Below are positions 9,390 through 19,468 of a stretch of 64,000 bases of DNA, one piece after another. Below the pieces are notes generated by a model that had not been told where the DNA came from, ran no database searches, and saw only the letters and a program-made list of their open reading frames with translations. The position numbers and the translations under genes were made by a program. Source of the stretch: Bacteroidaceae bacterium (GTDB taxonomy: Bacteria > Bacteroidota > Bacteroidia > Bacteroidales > Bacteroidaceae). Numbering within the stretch: the stretch's first letter is position 1; each line of letters starts with the position of its first letter. The stretch covers positions 62,001 to 126,000 of the forward strand of contig JAGCFO010000023.1 in NCBI GenBank assembly GCA_017650105.1, given 5' to 3'.

Positions 9390-12209
9390 ATGATGAAGAC
9401 AAAGAGCTTAATGAGATTATATATCTTCCTATTCCTCTTTCAGTGTGGCGCCCTACCAGCTCAGGATGCCTTCCAAGGCATATTGCCCGTGACCGATAAA
9501 GCTATGAAAAGGTCCTTGGACGGCATGTGGCACCTAAAGGTGATGGAAGGCATTGTCGACGACGATACTGTGCCCCAATTAGACGCGACTTGGGGAACGA
9601 TACCTGTACCCGGCTGCTGGGAAACGTATGGATTCTGCAAGCCCAGCTACGACAAGGCCATGCCATTGACGGGATATTACCGCACCTCTTTCCATGTGCC
9701 CAAGGAATGGAGGGGGCAACGCATCGTTATCCGTTTCGACGGCGTTCTTTACGGCTACGACCTTTGGGTTAACGACCATCGGGTAGGCACTTGGCGTTCG
9801 GGTTACAATACGGCTCTGTTTGATATCACCGAGTGTCTGAAGGGCTCTTCAGAGGAACTATCAATGCGCGTCATATCACAATTTCCAGGCAGCGACTTTG
9901 ACTACAACGACGATTGGGCTCCAAACGGCATTTTCCGCGACGTGACACTGATGGCGGTGCCTGACACCCATCTTGCAGATCTCACCATCAAACCTAAGGT
10001 GACGGGAGAAGTAGAGGTTACGGAAATAATTGCCAATGCTGACAAGCGAACCAAGGTGACACACGAGATAGTGGATGCCCAAGGGAGTTGCGTGGGTAGC
10101 AACAAGGTAGCACATCCTCATCTGTGGACTGCCGAGACACCCTATCTGTATACCCTCCGCACAAAGCTGACGAAAGGAAACAAAGTGCTGCAGACATTCG
10201 AGCATAAATTTGGATTCCGCGAGCTAACGATAGATGGGAATGTGCTCAAGCTCAACGGCCAGCCCATCAAGCTGCGGGGTGTGACAAGTCATGCCACCGA
10301 CCCCCGAACAGTGAAAGTGATCAGCGAAGAGCTGACGAAGAAAGATATGAAGCTGATGAAGGAGGCTTCGGTGAACTATATCCGCACCTCGCACTATCCA
10401 CGTGAGCCTCGCTTCTACGACCTGGCTGACTCGCTGGGCTTCTACATTATCGATGAGGTGCCCTTCGGCTACGGCGACAAGCATCTGACCGATGAGGATT
10501 ATTACCAAATGCTCAGACAGCGGGCACAGGCAACCGTCAGACGCGACAAAAATCATGCCTCAGTGCTGATGTGGAGCATAGGTAACGAGAACCCCCTTAC
10601 CGAAATGTGTATCCGCCTGGGTAACTATGTGAAGACCGAGCTCGACACCACGCGCCCTGTCTGCTACCCTCAGGTGGGCAGCTACTTCCGCAGTTTTAAC
10701 TACGACTTCCCCGTGGTGGCTGACATCTACGCACCTCACTACCCTACCACGGGGCAACTGAGAAGCTTCTACCAGAAAGCAGACCGCCCCGTCATCTTCA
10801 CAGAATATCTGCACTCGCTGGGCATCTCGTTCGAAGATCACGACCGCCAATGGGATATCATCGAACGCTCTCCAGCGATGGCGGGTGGCTCGGTGTGGGA
10901 ATGGGTTGATCAAGGGATGCCCTTCGACAACGAGTCGTCAGACACCACTGACAAGCAGCGAGTCACCACGGTGTCATATGGATATGAGGAGCGAGTCTTC
11001 ACATCCGTAAATGGTGGATTTGAGATGCATGGCAACAAGGGCACCGACGGCTTGCTCTACGCTGACCGCACTCCACTGCCTAACTATTACGAACTGCAGC
11101 ACAACTATGCCCAGGCTGTCATCACCGACAGCATCCTCACCCTCAGCCCTGAGCAGACGGCCGTCGAACTGCACATCAGCAACAAATATGATTTCATCAA
11201 CCTGAAAGACAACGTCAACTTCCGCTGGACTCTCTCTCTAGACCGCGACACCGTTGCCGACGGTAACTTCTCGCCCGATTGCCCGCCGCATCACAGTGTA
11301 AGTTATACACTCAGCATCCCTTCCTCCCTCAACTATGAGAAGATATGCCTGCTGAACGTGGAGATGAGCGACAGCGAAGGCCGCTCCTTCAACCGCCAGT
11401 CTATTCCCATCAACCCCGATGACCTGACGGAGCGTCTACTCAAGGGATTGACGATACCGACTGACGACCCTATGATCTGTGTCCAGGGAGGATTGATGAT
11501 AAGAGCAGGCCGCAAAGCCACCATGGCCGAACGGCTCAAGGTGGGCGAACGACTATTGAAGCAATACCTTCTGCCCCTGTCGACAGACAGCACCACGGCA
11601 GGCGACATCACCACAGCCATTACTACACAGTGCATCGGAAATGCCACGCACTACACCTTCTCGCTTACGCCCACCGCAGCCGACACGTTTTATTCCGAAC
11701 TGGGTGTCGCCTTCCTGCTCAACCCGCAGATTGACCGTGTGCAATGGATAGGGCAAGGCGTAATGCCCACCTATCCGGGGCGATACCGTGCCGGGCGGTA
11801 TGGTTTCTGGAGCCTGCAGCAGGGCGATCTCTATTTTGAAGGAAATCGCAGAGGTGTGGATGCAGCCTTGCTGACCGACAAAGAGGGTAATGGGCTGCTG
11901 ATGGTCTGCAATCAGGGGAATGTCAGCTTTGAGCAGACAGACAAAGGAATCGTCCTCACTTACAATGCTGCCGTTGCCGGGCAGGGACCCAAATTTGCTC
12001 GTACCGCGTTTCCTGTCTTCACCGACGGTATGCAGTCCGTCGGCGGCGATTTCTATCTTTATCTTGTAGATGCATCCACCGCCCCGCCCATCATTCAGTC
12101 GCTCTTCATTCGTCCGTGTGACATACCAAAGCCTTTTCATCCTTTCACCACTCAGTATGACACGTATCTTATGCGCTTCGACGACATCTTCAACTCTTCC
12201 TCCCGATAG
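9390..12209 (+). CDS. GH2 beta-galactosidase-like glycosidase
   Basis: GH2 architecture: signal peptide (ALPAQ), sugar-binding jelly roll (GYYRTSFHVP, VIRFDGVLYGYDLWVNDHRVG), Ig-like domain, TIM barrel (LKLNGQPIKLRGVTSH; MKEASVNYIRTSHYP) and C-terminal beta-sandwiches ending like a beta-galactosidase small-chain domain. The acid/base Glu400 is in WSIGNENP and the nucleophile Glu472 in FTEYLHS, numbered from the ATG at 9390. An in-frame GTG occurs at 9375. The ATG at 9390 is preferred because GGAG (9377-9380) lies 9 bases upstream and the signal peptide follows directly. Last gene of the PL11 operon. Probable activity is removal of beta-galactosyl side chains of rhamnogalacturonan-I, though GH2 specificity cannot be read from sequence. 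Confidence 0.87.
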   Translation: MMKTKSLMRLYIFLFLFQCGALPAQDAFQGILPVTDKAMKRSLDGMWHLKVMEGIVDDDTVPQLDATWGTIPVPGCWETYGFCKPSYDKAMPLTGYYRTSFHVPKEWRGQRIVIRFDGVLYGYDLWVNDHRVGTWRSGYNTALFDITECLKGSSEELSMRVISQFPGSDFDYNDDWAPNGIFRDVTLMAVPDTHLADLTIKPKVTGEVEVTEIIANADKRTKVTHEIVDAQGSCVGSNKVAHPHLWTAETPYLYTLRTKLTKGNKVLQTFEHKFGFRELTIDGNVLKLNGQPIKLRGVTSHATDPRTVKVISEELTKKDMKLMKEASVNYIRTSHYPREPRFYDLADSLGFYIIDEVPFGYGDKHLTDEDYYQMLRQRAQATVRRDKNHASVLMWSIGNENPLTEMCIRLGNYVKTELDTTRPVCYPQVGSYFRSFNYDFPVVADIYAPHYPTTGQLRSFYQKADRPVIFTEYLHSLGISFEDHDRQWDIIERSPAMAGGSVWEWVDQGMPFDNESSDTTDKQRVTTVSYGYEERVFTSVNGGFEMHGNKGTDGLLYADRTPLPNYYELQHNYAQAVITDSILTLSPEQTAVELHISNKYDFINLKDNVNFRWTLSLDRDTVADGNFSPDCPPHHSVSYTLSIPSSLNYEKICLLNVEMSDSEGRSFNRQSIPINPDDLTERLLKGLTIPTDDPMICVQGGLMIRAGRKATMAERLKVGERLLKQYLLPLSTDSTTAGDITTAITTQCIGNATHYTFSLTPTAADTFYSELGVAFLLNPQIDRVQWIGQGVMPTYPGRYRAGRYGFWSLQQGDLYFEGNRRGVDAALLTDKEGNGLLMVCNQGNVSFEQTDKGIVLTYNAAVAGQGPKFARTAFPVFTDGMQSVGGDFYLYLVDASTAPPIIQSLFIRPCDIPKPFHPFTTQYDTYLMRFDDIFNSSSR

Positions 12210-12343
12210 CCCTCAGCAGTCCCTATTACACGTTGTCGGCAGGCACCCTGTCAACCGTACAATGGCCTTACGACGAGATGCTTCCCCCCATGCGAAGGCA
12301 TGCTGATGAAGGAGAGTGGAGTTCCATCGGGCTGACGGAGAGC

Positions 12344-15300
12344 TTACCGAAGGTTCCACAGCCTCGTGAGCGCCTCCATATAGTAATAGTCGGCATAAAC
12401 AATGCTGGCGTCAATCTCACTTCCAGCCGGATAATGCCCCGTCGAATGTAAGAGAAAAGCATCGTTTCGGTTGCCACTAAGATATTGATCGGTAGATAGC
12501 TGCTGAAGTGTTTTGATAGCAAAATCACGATAGTCGTTTGCTTTCTGCCCTTTCAAATATCCTTGCAATTCGAGAAGGGCGGAGGCGACTATACACGCAG
12601 CGGAAGCATCTTTCGGGCAAGCCGTCCCACCCTTGCCTCTACTTGGAGCATCCATGTCCCAATATGGTACGCAGTCGTCGCTACTTTCGGCGATTCGCTT
12701 CAAGTAAATGTCAGCTACCTTTTGAGCAAAGTCGAGGTACTTGACGTCGTGTGTGAAACGGTAAACCATTGTGAAACCATAAATTGCCCACGCCTGCCCG
12801 CGACTCCACATAGAATTGTTATCAAAGCCCTGATGGGTGACTCCACGGATGAAACGTCCTGAAAGTGTATCATAAACTGCTACATGGTAGCATGTTCCGT
12901 CGGGATGGAAATGATTTTTCATTGTTGTGTCAGCATGCTTGACTGCCATATCATACAGTCGGCGTTCAGGGACTCGTTTGCGAGAGATGGAATCGGCCCA
13001 GAAGAGAAGTTCCAAATTCATCATGTTGTCGATAATAGTGTTGTGGCCTCCATAATCTTTCACATGACGAGGCCACGATAGAATTGTTCCGACAATAGGA
13101 TTGAACAACGTAGACAGCGAATCGGCAGCTCGCAAGGCAGCTTGTCGATACTCATCGTTTTTTGAGAACTCATAGCCTTTTATCAAAGGACATATTGCCA
13201 AAAATCCCAAGTCGTGGTCAAACACGGGCTCGCTCAAAACCTTTATCATCTGCTCCGTATATCCTTCGGCTGCTTTTTTCACGGCCTCGCTCTTATTGTA
13301 GCCAAAGTCCATCCATAAGATGCCTGGCCAAAAACCTGAACACCACTCTTTCTGTGAAACCTTGCGAAGGTTCCAAACCGTATTACCCGACTGCCCGACT
13401 AAAATGGAGCGAGGAGCAAGGGTGAAGTCATAGGGGCGAAGATGTTGCAAAGCACTGTCAACCTTTGTCGAACAGTATGCTAGCGACTGGGCAGCAAGAG
13501 TGTGGCGGCTGTCGGCACTGAAAGAGACGTTACTCACATGATTGCCAATATACATAGGTACGTAGTCGGCAGTAGAATACCAACTAGGCTTGCCTTCCAT
13601 TTTTTCATGTAGCAGACGACCGTTTATCTTGAGTCCCTCAAATGTGATGTTTCGCACTTGGCGCTCATTATCGTAGCCATTCAAGATGGCGAGACTATTG
13701 GGTAGCTGACCATAGTAGCGTATGTTCTTAAAGTAAACATTCTCTACCCCTCTTCCTGGTGCCGTGCAATATTTCTGATTATAGCTGACCTTAACTTGAA
13801 GTATACACCCTTGCTCAATCTGCTCGATGCGAATGTTGTCGAATGTGACATCACGCACAAGATTGTTGTCACCACAATTGATGGCAAGGCACCCTTGGTA
13901 ATCCACTTGTGGCTCAGCTTGACCAAGTATGTCAATATTCTCATAACGCAAATGTTCTATGGTATCGCCCCTCTGCGCATTACCATGAATTCCAATAAAG
14001 ATAGGATGTGCCACATCGGGCCACAAGGTGCTGTTACGCATGGTCACGTTGCGAGTGCTGCCGCTGAACCCTTTGCGTGTGGCATAAGCAGTAGTGCAGT
14101 CATCGGAATTTCTGCAGAAAACCCGATCAAAAAGAATATCACTACTTCCCCCAAATACGTTAAGTCCGTCACCCCAGCCCGGATGAGAGATACTACGCAC
14201 ATCATGTAGCGTGACGTTGTGCGATTCTCCTATTGGGCATGTACAACACACCAGTCCGTCGATGAGCACATTCTGCGAGCGGTAGACATGAGCACCTTCA
14301 AACCCGCTCTGAGGGCGTGCTATTCCTCGGCCTAAGATGCTTACATTTCTCACATCATCAATGGAGAATGTCTGAGTAAAATAGCTCCCTCCTTCAAGGT
14401 AGATGGTAGTGTTATCCTGCAGATGATAATCAGCGACAGGCAGTAGGGAATCCTTATCGTAATACCCGGGAGGGATATAAACAAAGCGTCGTCCCTGTCG
14501 ACGTGCCTCCTCCTCTGCCTGCTTACGACTGACGGGCGGACGCGAAGTAAAGATAAGAAGGTTGTTAGTTGTATCAAAGTCACCAAAAGAAGTTTTTTCC
14601 AGCGTTTCTGCAGCAAACTCTACACTAACATTCTCAGGCTGAAAGAGCAGGAACTGCACCGTAGAGTCATTTTGCATATCACCAATGACACCTTTATAAA
14701 GAGGACGGATACGAGCTTTATCAGATTTACCACTATCAGCATTCGTATGCTTTTTCACTACTTTCACATATACATCACCAGTAAAATCGAACATGCAGTA
14801 ACTTATCTCCGTCAGCTTGTGGCGGCCTTTTCCAACCGAAGCATTCACCTTTGCGGCATAGGTGTCGATGCGAGTCCACTGGTCGTTACCTCTTGATTTA
14901 ACAAAAACGTCATAGTCGTGCTTAAGCGGGGCTCCAGGGGGAGCGGGGTACGTTATCAGCTGATGGAGACGAGGTGACGCGTTCACACCCCTGAGGCGGA
15001 ACTCATTAGCCTCCAGATAGAATGTTATATCACCGCGCTTTTCTGCTCTCGACTGCTGGCGGAGCAATTGTGAAGTGTAAGGCATCTGCAAACGCAGTCG
15101 GCCGACATAGTGGGCGTATGGCAAACGGTAGATGTCGCGAACGCGTCCTCGTCCCATCGAGCCTGGCTCCGTCCAGTCGCAATAGAGCCCCGTGACGTCC
15201 TGCCAAGTGACAAAGGGCACATCGTAGCCAAGATTGTACCGTGCCGTGTACTCAAAGCCATGCATGAGTCGATTGTCGAATGCTCCCCACAGGTCGTCGC

Positions 15301-16006
15301 CCTGACGCCATGCCATCTCTGCCACATCGGCCAAAGCACCTAGCCCCAGCTGAGCGTGCCCTTGATCACGTCCCGTTTCCTGACATTGACCTGAGGGGGC
15401 GACGTAGTGTGGAAGAGCACCATTATCATTGCCATAAAGATAGTAGTCAACGGCAGCATCATAGAGTTTGGCATCGCCGAGAAAAAGGGCACAAGCCATA
15501 CGCAGCCGATTGACAATGGCACCCCAATTGCCATTGGCATAAGGACTATCCGCATCGAACTTGTCGATTGTTGGCAGGAAAGCCCTTCGAATGAGTTGAG
15601 CCCAGACTTCGGTTTCCTCATCCGTGGCGACACCCCTGAGCGACATCATGGCACTGACAAGCCAATAGCCCTGAATGCAGCAGAGAGGCGCATCGTGACC
15701 GTCGAAGCGCTGGAGGGTGACGGCATAAGCATTGATAATCTCCTTGGATTTAGCCGCGAAGGCTTCACGTTGAACTTCATCTTGTGCATCAGTGGCGCAG
15801 ATGGCAAGCTGACGAGCTGTCCACATGTCGCGTTCGCTGCCTCCCTTCGAAGCCCGAAACTCCCCGTCGCGGGCTATCACCTCGTAGGGTCCAGCCATTA
15901 CATAGTGAGGGCTGACGTCTTGAGCAAGGGAGGTCGCATCAATAAGGGACAGTGCTGCGAAGGATAGCACACATGCCCACGCCCATGCATGAAAATTCGT
16001 TTTCAT
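12344..16006 (-). CDS. three-module polysaccharidase: alginate-lyase-like + GH28-like beta-helix + GH88
   Basis: 1220 residues in one intact frame, with signal peptide (SLAQD). Residues about 30-330 look like an (alpha/alpha) alginate-lyase-superfamily domain, with SPYANGNWG (155-162) and ETGRDQGHAQLGLG (210-223) as the catalytic Asn/His regions. Residues about 500-810 form a right-handed parallel beta-helix like GH28: IYLEGGSYF, ILGRGIARP, GWGDGLNVFGGSSDILFD and NSDDCTTAY with an acidic pair at 634-635. Residues about 860-1220 are GH88: HDLGF (Asp932), NTIIDNMMNLEL (Asp993) and GFDNNSMWSRGQAWAIYGF. GH88 removes unsaturated uronic acids made by lyases, so one chain may depolymerise an acidic glycan and trim the ends. 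The substrate could be pectic, glucuronan-like or alginate-like. It is convergent with the GH2 gene. Confidence 0.82.
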   Translation of the reverse strand: MKTNFHAWAWACVLSFAALSLIDATSLAQDVSPHYVMAGPYEVIARDGEFRASKGGSERDMWTARQLAICATDAQDEVQREAFAAKSKEIINAYAVTLQRFDGHDAPLCCIQGYWLVSAMMSLRGVATDEETEVWAQLIRRAFLPTIDKFDADSPYANGNWGAIVNRLRMACALFLGDAKLYDAAVDYYLYGNDNGALPHYVAPSGQCQETGRDQGHAQLGLGALADVAEMAWRQGDDLWGAFDNRLMHGFEYTARYNLGYDVPFVTWQDVTGLYCDWTEPGSMGRGRVRDIYRLPYAHYVGRLRLQMPYTSQLLRQQSRAEKRGDITFYLEANEFRLRGVNASPRLHQLITYPAPPGAPLKHDYDVFVKSRGNDQWTRIDTYAAKVNASVGKGRHKLTEISYCMFDFTGDVYVKVVKKHTNADSGKSDKARIRPLYKGVIGDMQNDSTVQFLLFQPENVSVEFAAETLEKTSFGDFDTTNNLLIFTSRPPVSRKQAEEEARRQGRRFVYIPPGYYDKDSLLPVADYHLQDNTTIYLEGGSYFTQTFSIDDVRNVSILGRGIARPQSGFEGAHVYRSQNVLIDGLVCCTCPIGESHNVTLHDVRSISHPGWGDGLNVFGGSSDILFDRVFCRNSDDCTTAYATRKGFSGSTRNVTMRNSTLWPDVAHPIFIGIHGNAQRGDTIEHLRYENIDILGQAEPQVDYQGCLAINCGDNNLVRDVTFDNIRIEQIEQGCILQVKVSYNQKYCTAPGRGVENVYFKNIRYYGQLPNSLAILNGYDNERQVRNITFEGLKINGRLLHEKMEGKPSWYSTADYVPMYIGNHVSNVSFSADSRHTLAAQSLAYCSTKVDSALQHLRPYDFTLAPRSILVGQSGNTVWNLRKVSQKEWCSGFWPGILWMDFGYNKSEAVKKAAEGYTEQMIKVLSEPVFDHDLGFLAICPLIKGYEFSKNDEYRQAALRAADSLSTLFNPIVGTILSWPRHVKDYGGHNTIIDNMMNLELLFWADSISRKRVPERRLYDMAVKHADTTMKNHFHPDGTCYHVAVYDTLSGRFIRGVTHQGFDNNSMWSRGQAWAIYGFTMVYRFTHDVKYLDFAQKVADIYLKRIAESSDDCVPYWDMDAPSRGKGGTACPKDASAACIVASALLELQGYLKGQKANDYRDFAIKTLQQLSTDQYLSGNRNDAFLLHSTGHYPAGSEIDASIVYADYYYMEALTRLWNLR

Positions 16007-16066
16007 CTTAACATCTTTTGACTATCTTTTTTCCGGTGTCTACTGCACCCACTTAGGGATGACGGT

Positions 16067-16570
16067 TTATTGTGGCTTCCAAACGAACAACCCTTCTGAT
16101 ACTGCCAAGGCACGAAGCAACTGCAGCCGTTCGTCATAATCGGCGGGATGGATAGCGAGGGCAGCAGATTCGAGTAACGGATAGCGACTTGTGTGTTGCG
16201 AACAATCTTCGGATGAAAGGTAGAGGGTCATATAGTGGCTGTCGCCATCGATAGAAATCATGCCGTTGGTCGACTGGAGCCATACAAACAGAGGCTTTCG
16301 CTCGTTCACCCGTTTCACCAACAGTTCAGGCTCGGGATTTAGGAACCATTCGCTGCCAAGGGAGCAGATGGCAATATCTTCATAACAGTTGAGTTTTAGC
16401 AGCATGCCGGCAAACCGTCGGCAGATGGAGGCATAGAGACGGGGGCTGAGAAGGTATTTCTCTATCTGAAAATACTGCTCCCCACTCCCCTCTGGTACCC
16501 GACAGGGAAGGATATCAATTATCCAATAGGGTTTCGACAGATAGTTGTCGATAATGGTCCCGCTGTCCAT
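16067..16570 (-). CDS. hypothetical protein, second gene of a two-gene unit
   Basis: 167 residues with no signal peptide, membrane segment or family I recognise. It is rich in Tyr, Trp and Leu and has an acidic-to-neutral composition, consistent with a soluble cytoplasmic protein. It starts 6 bp after the lipoprotein gene ends, so the two are almost surely co-transcribed. The downstream triple-module enzyme gene begins 60 bp further on the same strand, so it may share the transcript. No function is proposed. Confidence 0.6.
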   Translation of the reverse strand: MDSGTIIDNYLSKPYWIIDILPCRVPEGSGEQYFQIEKYLLSPRLYASICRRFAGMLLKLNCYEDIAICSLGSEWFLNPEPELLVKRVNERKPLFVWLQSTNGMISIDGDSHYMTLYLSSEDCSQHTSRYPLLESAALAIHPADYDERLQLLRALAVSEGLFVWKPQ

Positions 16571-16576
16571 CTTGTG

Positions 16577-17848
16577 TTATTTATCGAGGGGTAATGCTTT
16601 GGCAGGCCACCCATAATCCTGATACATGGTAGCCGTCAGCCCGTTAGCCTTCACGAACTCGGCCAACTGCCCTGCCCTCACACTCTCGCGCTTGTCGTGA
16701 TTGCTGTTGATGGCATGAAATGCTTCATACTTGTCACCGAAAATCTCCTTGGCGCTGCGAAGGTTGTCGGCACCGTCGACGACATAGTCGAAGCCCGTGA
16801 CAACACAATCCTCTCCACTGCGGCTCACATGCATACACCCGGGATGACTTCCGCCGGAAACCATCTTCAACGTATCGCCAACCTGATTGTAGTTGAAGAG
16901 CCAAAAGTCTCCCCACACCAATCTTTCGCCAGAGGATCCCTCCTCAACGCCAACAATAGAGTACGACGGCACGCAGTAGTCGCCAGGGAGATAATAGCTG
17001 CCTATCTCGGTGGTGAGGAATCGACAAATTGCTGACACGTATGAGTCGTTCTCTGCATAGACGATGTCGGACAGTGCCACATCGCTGCCGTTTTCTGTGA
17101 TTGTAGCGGCAAGGGTAGGCATATCATCGTAGTGCAACACAAGCCCCGTCTGGAACTTCACACCCGGGGTGACCAGCACCTCGGGTTGTCGCCTCGAAAG
17201 GTTATAGGTGATCTGTTCTCCCACCCATACGGCATCGTCGTCGAAACCGCCCATGTCAGAAACAGTATTGTGCACCGTTGCCAGATGATTGTCGCCCGCA
17301 AAGAGCAAGATAGAGTCTCCAGCAACCACATAGCTTAGCTGCTTGCAGAAAGCTTGCTGCACGGTGTAAGGGTCGGTTTCAGCGGCAACATAAGCATGCC
17401 CATTATCATCGAAGCGGAGCCTACGGAGACGCTCAACTTGCACGCCGCTCCCTTCCATAGCACTTGTAACGAGCCAGAGGTCGCCCGTCAGAGCCATATA
17501 CTTAGCCCTTGGCTGACGGACATTGCGGAAATGAGGGAAAGTTGTCGATTCCGAACCCTTCATCACCACGATGCCATAGCCTTCGGAAGAGGTGTTATCT
17601 ATTTCATCGATGCTCCAGACGCTGACGCCGTTGACAGCGTCATTCAGAATTTCATACTGGTGAAATTTCGAGGCATCCTCGAAAGCCTGCTTAACATTAT
17701 CGGGAATGGGATCTTCGGTTAAGGGTCCTTCCAACGTGCCTAAGACATTCTTTGGCAAAGATGCTTTCTTTTCTACACAAGCAACAGTCAAGCTACATAA
17801 AGCAAACAAGACAACGAGATGTGCCGAAATAGATTTCTTCATTTTCAT
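16577..17848 (-). CDS. lipoprotein of unknown function, possible propeller fold
   Basis: 423 residues from the ATG at 17848. Alternatives are 45 bases upstream at 17893 and two codons downstream. The N-terminus is MKMKKSISAHL, a hydrophobic stretch, then LTVACVEKK, a good lipobox with Cys acylation, so it is probably outer-membrane anchored. The body contains regularly spaced segments such as KYMALTGDLWLVTS, DSILLFAGDNHLATV, VWGDFWLFNYNQVGDTLKMV and EDCVVTGFDYVVDGADN, which suggest a beta-propeller-like repeat fold. It heads a unit with the 167-residue hypothetical gene and faces the CE1 esterase gene across a 280-bp divergent region. A -7-like TACATTTG lies at 17973-17980 on the minus strand. 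No family name can be given safely. Confidence 0.68.
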   Translation of the reverse strand: MKMKKSISAHLVVLFALCSLTVACVEKKASLPKNVLGTLEGPLTEDPIPDNVKQAFEDASKFHQYEILNDAVNGVSVWSIDEIDNTSSEGYGIVVMKGSESTTFPHFRNVRQPRAKYMALTGDLWLVTSAMEGSGVQVERLRRLRFDDNGHAYVAAETDPYTVQQAFCKQLSYVVAGDSILLFAGDNHLATVHNTVSDMGGFDDDAVWVGEQITYNLSRRQPEVLVTPGVKFQTGLVLHYDDMPTLAATITENGSDVALSDIVYAENDSYVSAICRFLTTEIGSYYLPGDYCVPSYSIVGVEEGSSGERLVWGDFWLFNYNQVGDTLKMVSGGSHPGCMHVSRSGEDCVVTGFDYVVDGADNLRSAKEIFGDKYEAFHAINSNHDKRESVRAGQLAEFVKANGLTATMYQDYGWPAKALPLDK

Positions 17849-18128
17849 TTTCTGATAAAGTTTATATGATAAGGAAATAATAGTGTTCAACATAATACAT
17901 GCTGCGAGAAGACTCTTTCAGAAGGGAGCACAACGAAGGGGTTTCGCTCACCACATCAGCATCTCACGACTGCAAATGTAGTAAAAAAGATTATCTGTTC
18001 TATGATTTCCCCCATTTTTTGCAATGATGCGTGATAGTTTTTTCTGCAAGATATTTGTAAAAGTCAAAAAAAACACGGTAATTTGTAACGAGAAACATAA
18101 AAACAACAGTAATCATCATCTTACCATC

Positions 18129-19292
18129 ATGAAAAAAATCTTCTTCTTCGTATGTTGCATCGCAGTAGCTGCATACAGTTTCGGACAGCAGGCATTGGGT
18201 CAACGCCCCAGAGTGAAATCACCAGTTGTCAACAGTGACGGGACGGTGACGTTCAATTTCTATGACCCCACGGCACAGCAAGTGAGCGTGACCGGCGACT
18301 TTGAAGAAATCCATTGGCAGACACTACCTATGGAACATCAGGAAAACGGTCTGTGGACTGTAACTACCAAGCAGCCGCTCAACCCCGAGCTCTACTCTTA
18401 CAGCCTTTCAGTCGATGGCCAGCGTTTTATCGATCCAGCCAACAGCTATGTCAACCGCGACATCTCCACCCTCAGCAATATCTTCATTGTCACCGGCAGC
18501 GACGACGACAAAGGGCATCTCTATCAGGTGAACGATGTTCCCCATGGTACTCTCTCTCGCGTTTGGTACGATAGCCCCACGCTCGGTCAACAACGGCGTA
18601 TGACTGTCTACCTTCCCGCATCCTACGACGGGAAGAAGCGCTTCCCCGTGATGTATCTGCTGCATGGGCATGGAGGTGACGAAACGTCGTGGGGCGATTT
18701 GGGGCGCACGTCTCAGATAATGGACAACCTCATCGCCGAAGGAAAAGCAGTGCCCATGATTGTCGTTATGCCCAACGGCAATCCCACCTGCAACGCTGCT
18801 CCCGGCTGGTGGCACGAGGGGATGTACACCCCCGACGGTAACGCCTTCAACCAGCGAGGAGCCAAAGCATCGATGGAAGAGAGCTTCATGGACATTGTCA
18901 ACTTTGTCGACAGCCATTACAAGACAATCCGTAAACGCTCTGCCCGTGCCGTGACGGGACTATCTATGGGCGGAGGACATACTTTTGGCATCTCGCGTCT
19001 CTATCCCACCGTGTTCGACTACTATGGCCTTCAGTCTGCAGCAGCCCGCTTCAACAAGGGAGATGCGAAGTTCGACGAACAGATGTCGCGTCTTTTCGCA
19101 TCCAAGCCACGCCTCTTCTGGATAGCCATCGGCAAGGAAGACTTCCTCATGCAAATGAACACCGAGCTTCGGCATTATCTCGACGAGCATCAGTATCCCT
19201 ACGAATATTATGAGAACGATGGAGGGCACATCTGGCGCAACTGGCGCATCTACCTCTCCATGTTTGCCCAGAAGATTTTCAAAGACAAATAG
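18129..19292 (+). CDS. CE1-type carbohydrate esterase (feruloyl/acetyl esterase-like)
   Basis: 387 residues from the ATG at 18129. The signal peptide MKKIFFFVCCIAVAAYSFGQ begins there, and the frame upstream carries no credible start. Residues about 35-120 are an E-set/CBM48-like beta-sandwich (TVTFNFYDPTAQQVSVTGDF). Residues about 135-385 form an alpha/beta hydrolase of the esterase D family: RRMTVYLPASYDGKKRFPV, YLLHGHGGDETSW, the nucleophile elbow GLSMGGG and a C-terminal GGHIWRNWR with the likely catalytic His. Bacteroidetes CE1 enzymes of this layout remove feruloyl or acetyl esters from xylan or pectin. It is a single-gene unit followed by a strong hairpin terminator at 19321-19352. Confidence 0.82.
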   Translation: MKKIFFFVCCIAVAAYSFGQQALGQRPRVKSPVVNSDGTVTFNFYDPTAQQVSVTGDFEEIHWQTLPMEHQENGLWTVTTKQPLNPELYSYSLSVDGQRFIDPANSYVNRDISTLSNIFIVTGSDDDKGHLYQVNDVPHGTLSRVWYDSPTLGQQRRMTVYLPASYDGKKRFPVMYLLHGHGGDETSWGDLGRTSQIMDNLIAEGKAVPMIVVMPNGNPTCNAAPGWWHEGMYTPDGNAFNQRGAKASMEESFMDIVNFVDSHYKTIRKRSARAVTGLSMGGGHTFGISRLYPTVFDYYGLQSAAARFNKGDAKFDEQMSRLFASKPRLFWIAIGKEDFLMQMNTELRHYLDEHQYPYEYYENDGGHIWRNWRIYLSMFAQKIFKDK

Positions 19293-19320
19293 TAGTAAGC
19301 TTATGATGTCTAACAATAAT

Positions 19321-19352
19321 ATGCCCGCTGACGGATTTCTGTCAGCGGGCAT
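19321..19352 (+). terminator. hairpin terminator after CE1 esterase gene
   Basis: ATGCCCGCTGAC and GTCAGCGGGCAT form a perfect 12-bp stem with an 8-base loop, 28 bp after the esterase stop codon. A short T-rich stretch follows. Because the next gene is convergent, it may serve both directions. Confidence 0.75.
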
Positions 19353-19468
19353 TGTTTATCAATTCTTTAGTATCCGGTTATTCTTGAAAAACAGTTTAAT
19401 ACTTACTACATAATAGTAACGCCTTTACTAAAGGAACACTTTACCTTTTTCTTTATTGCCGACTCTTC

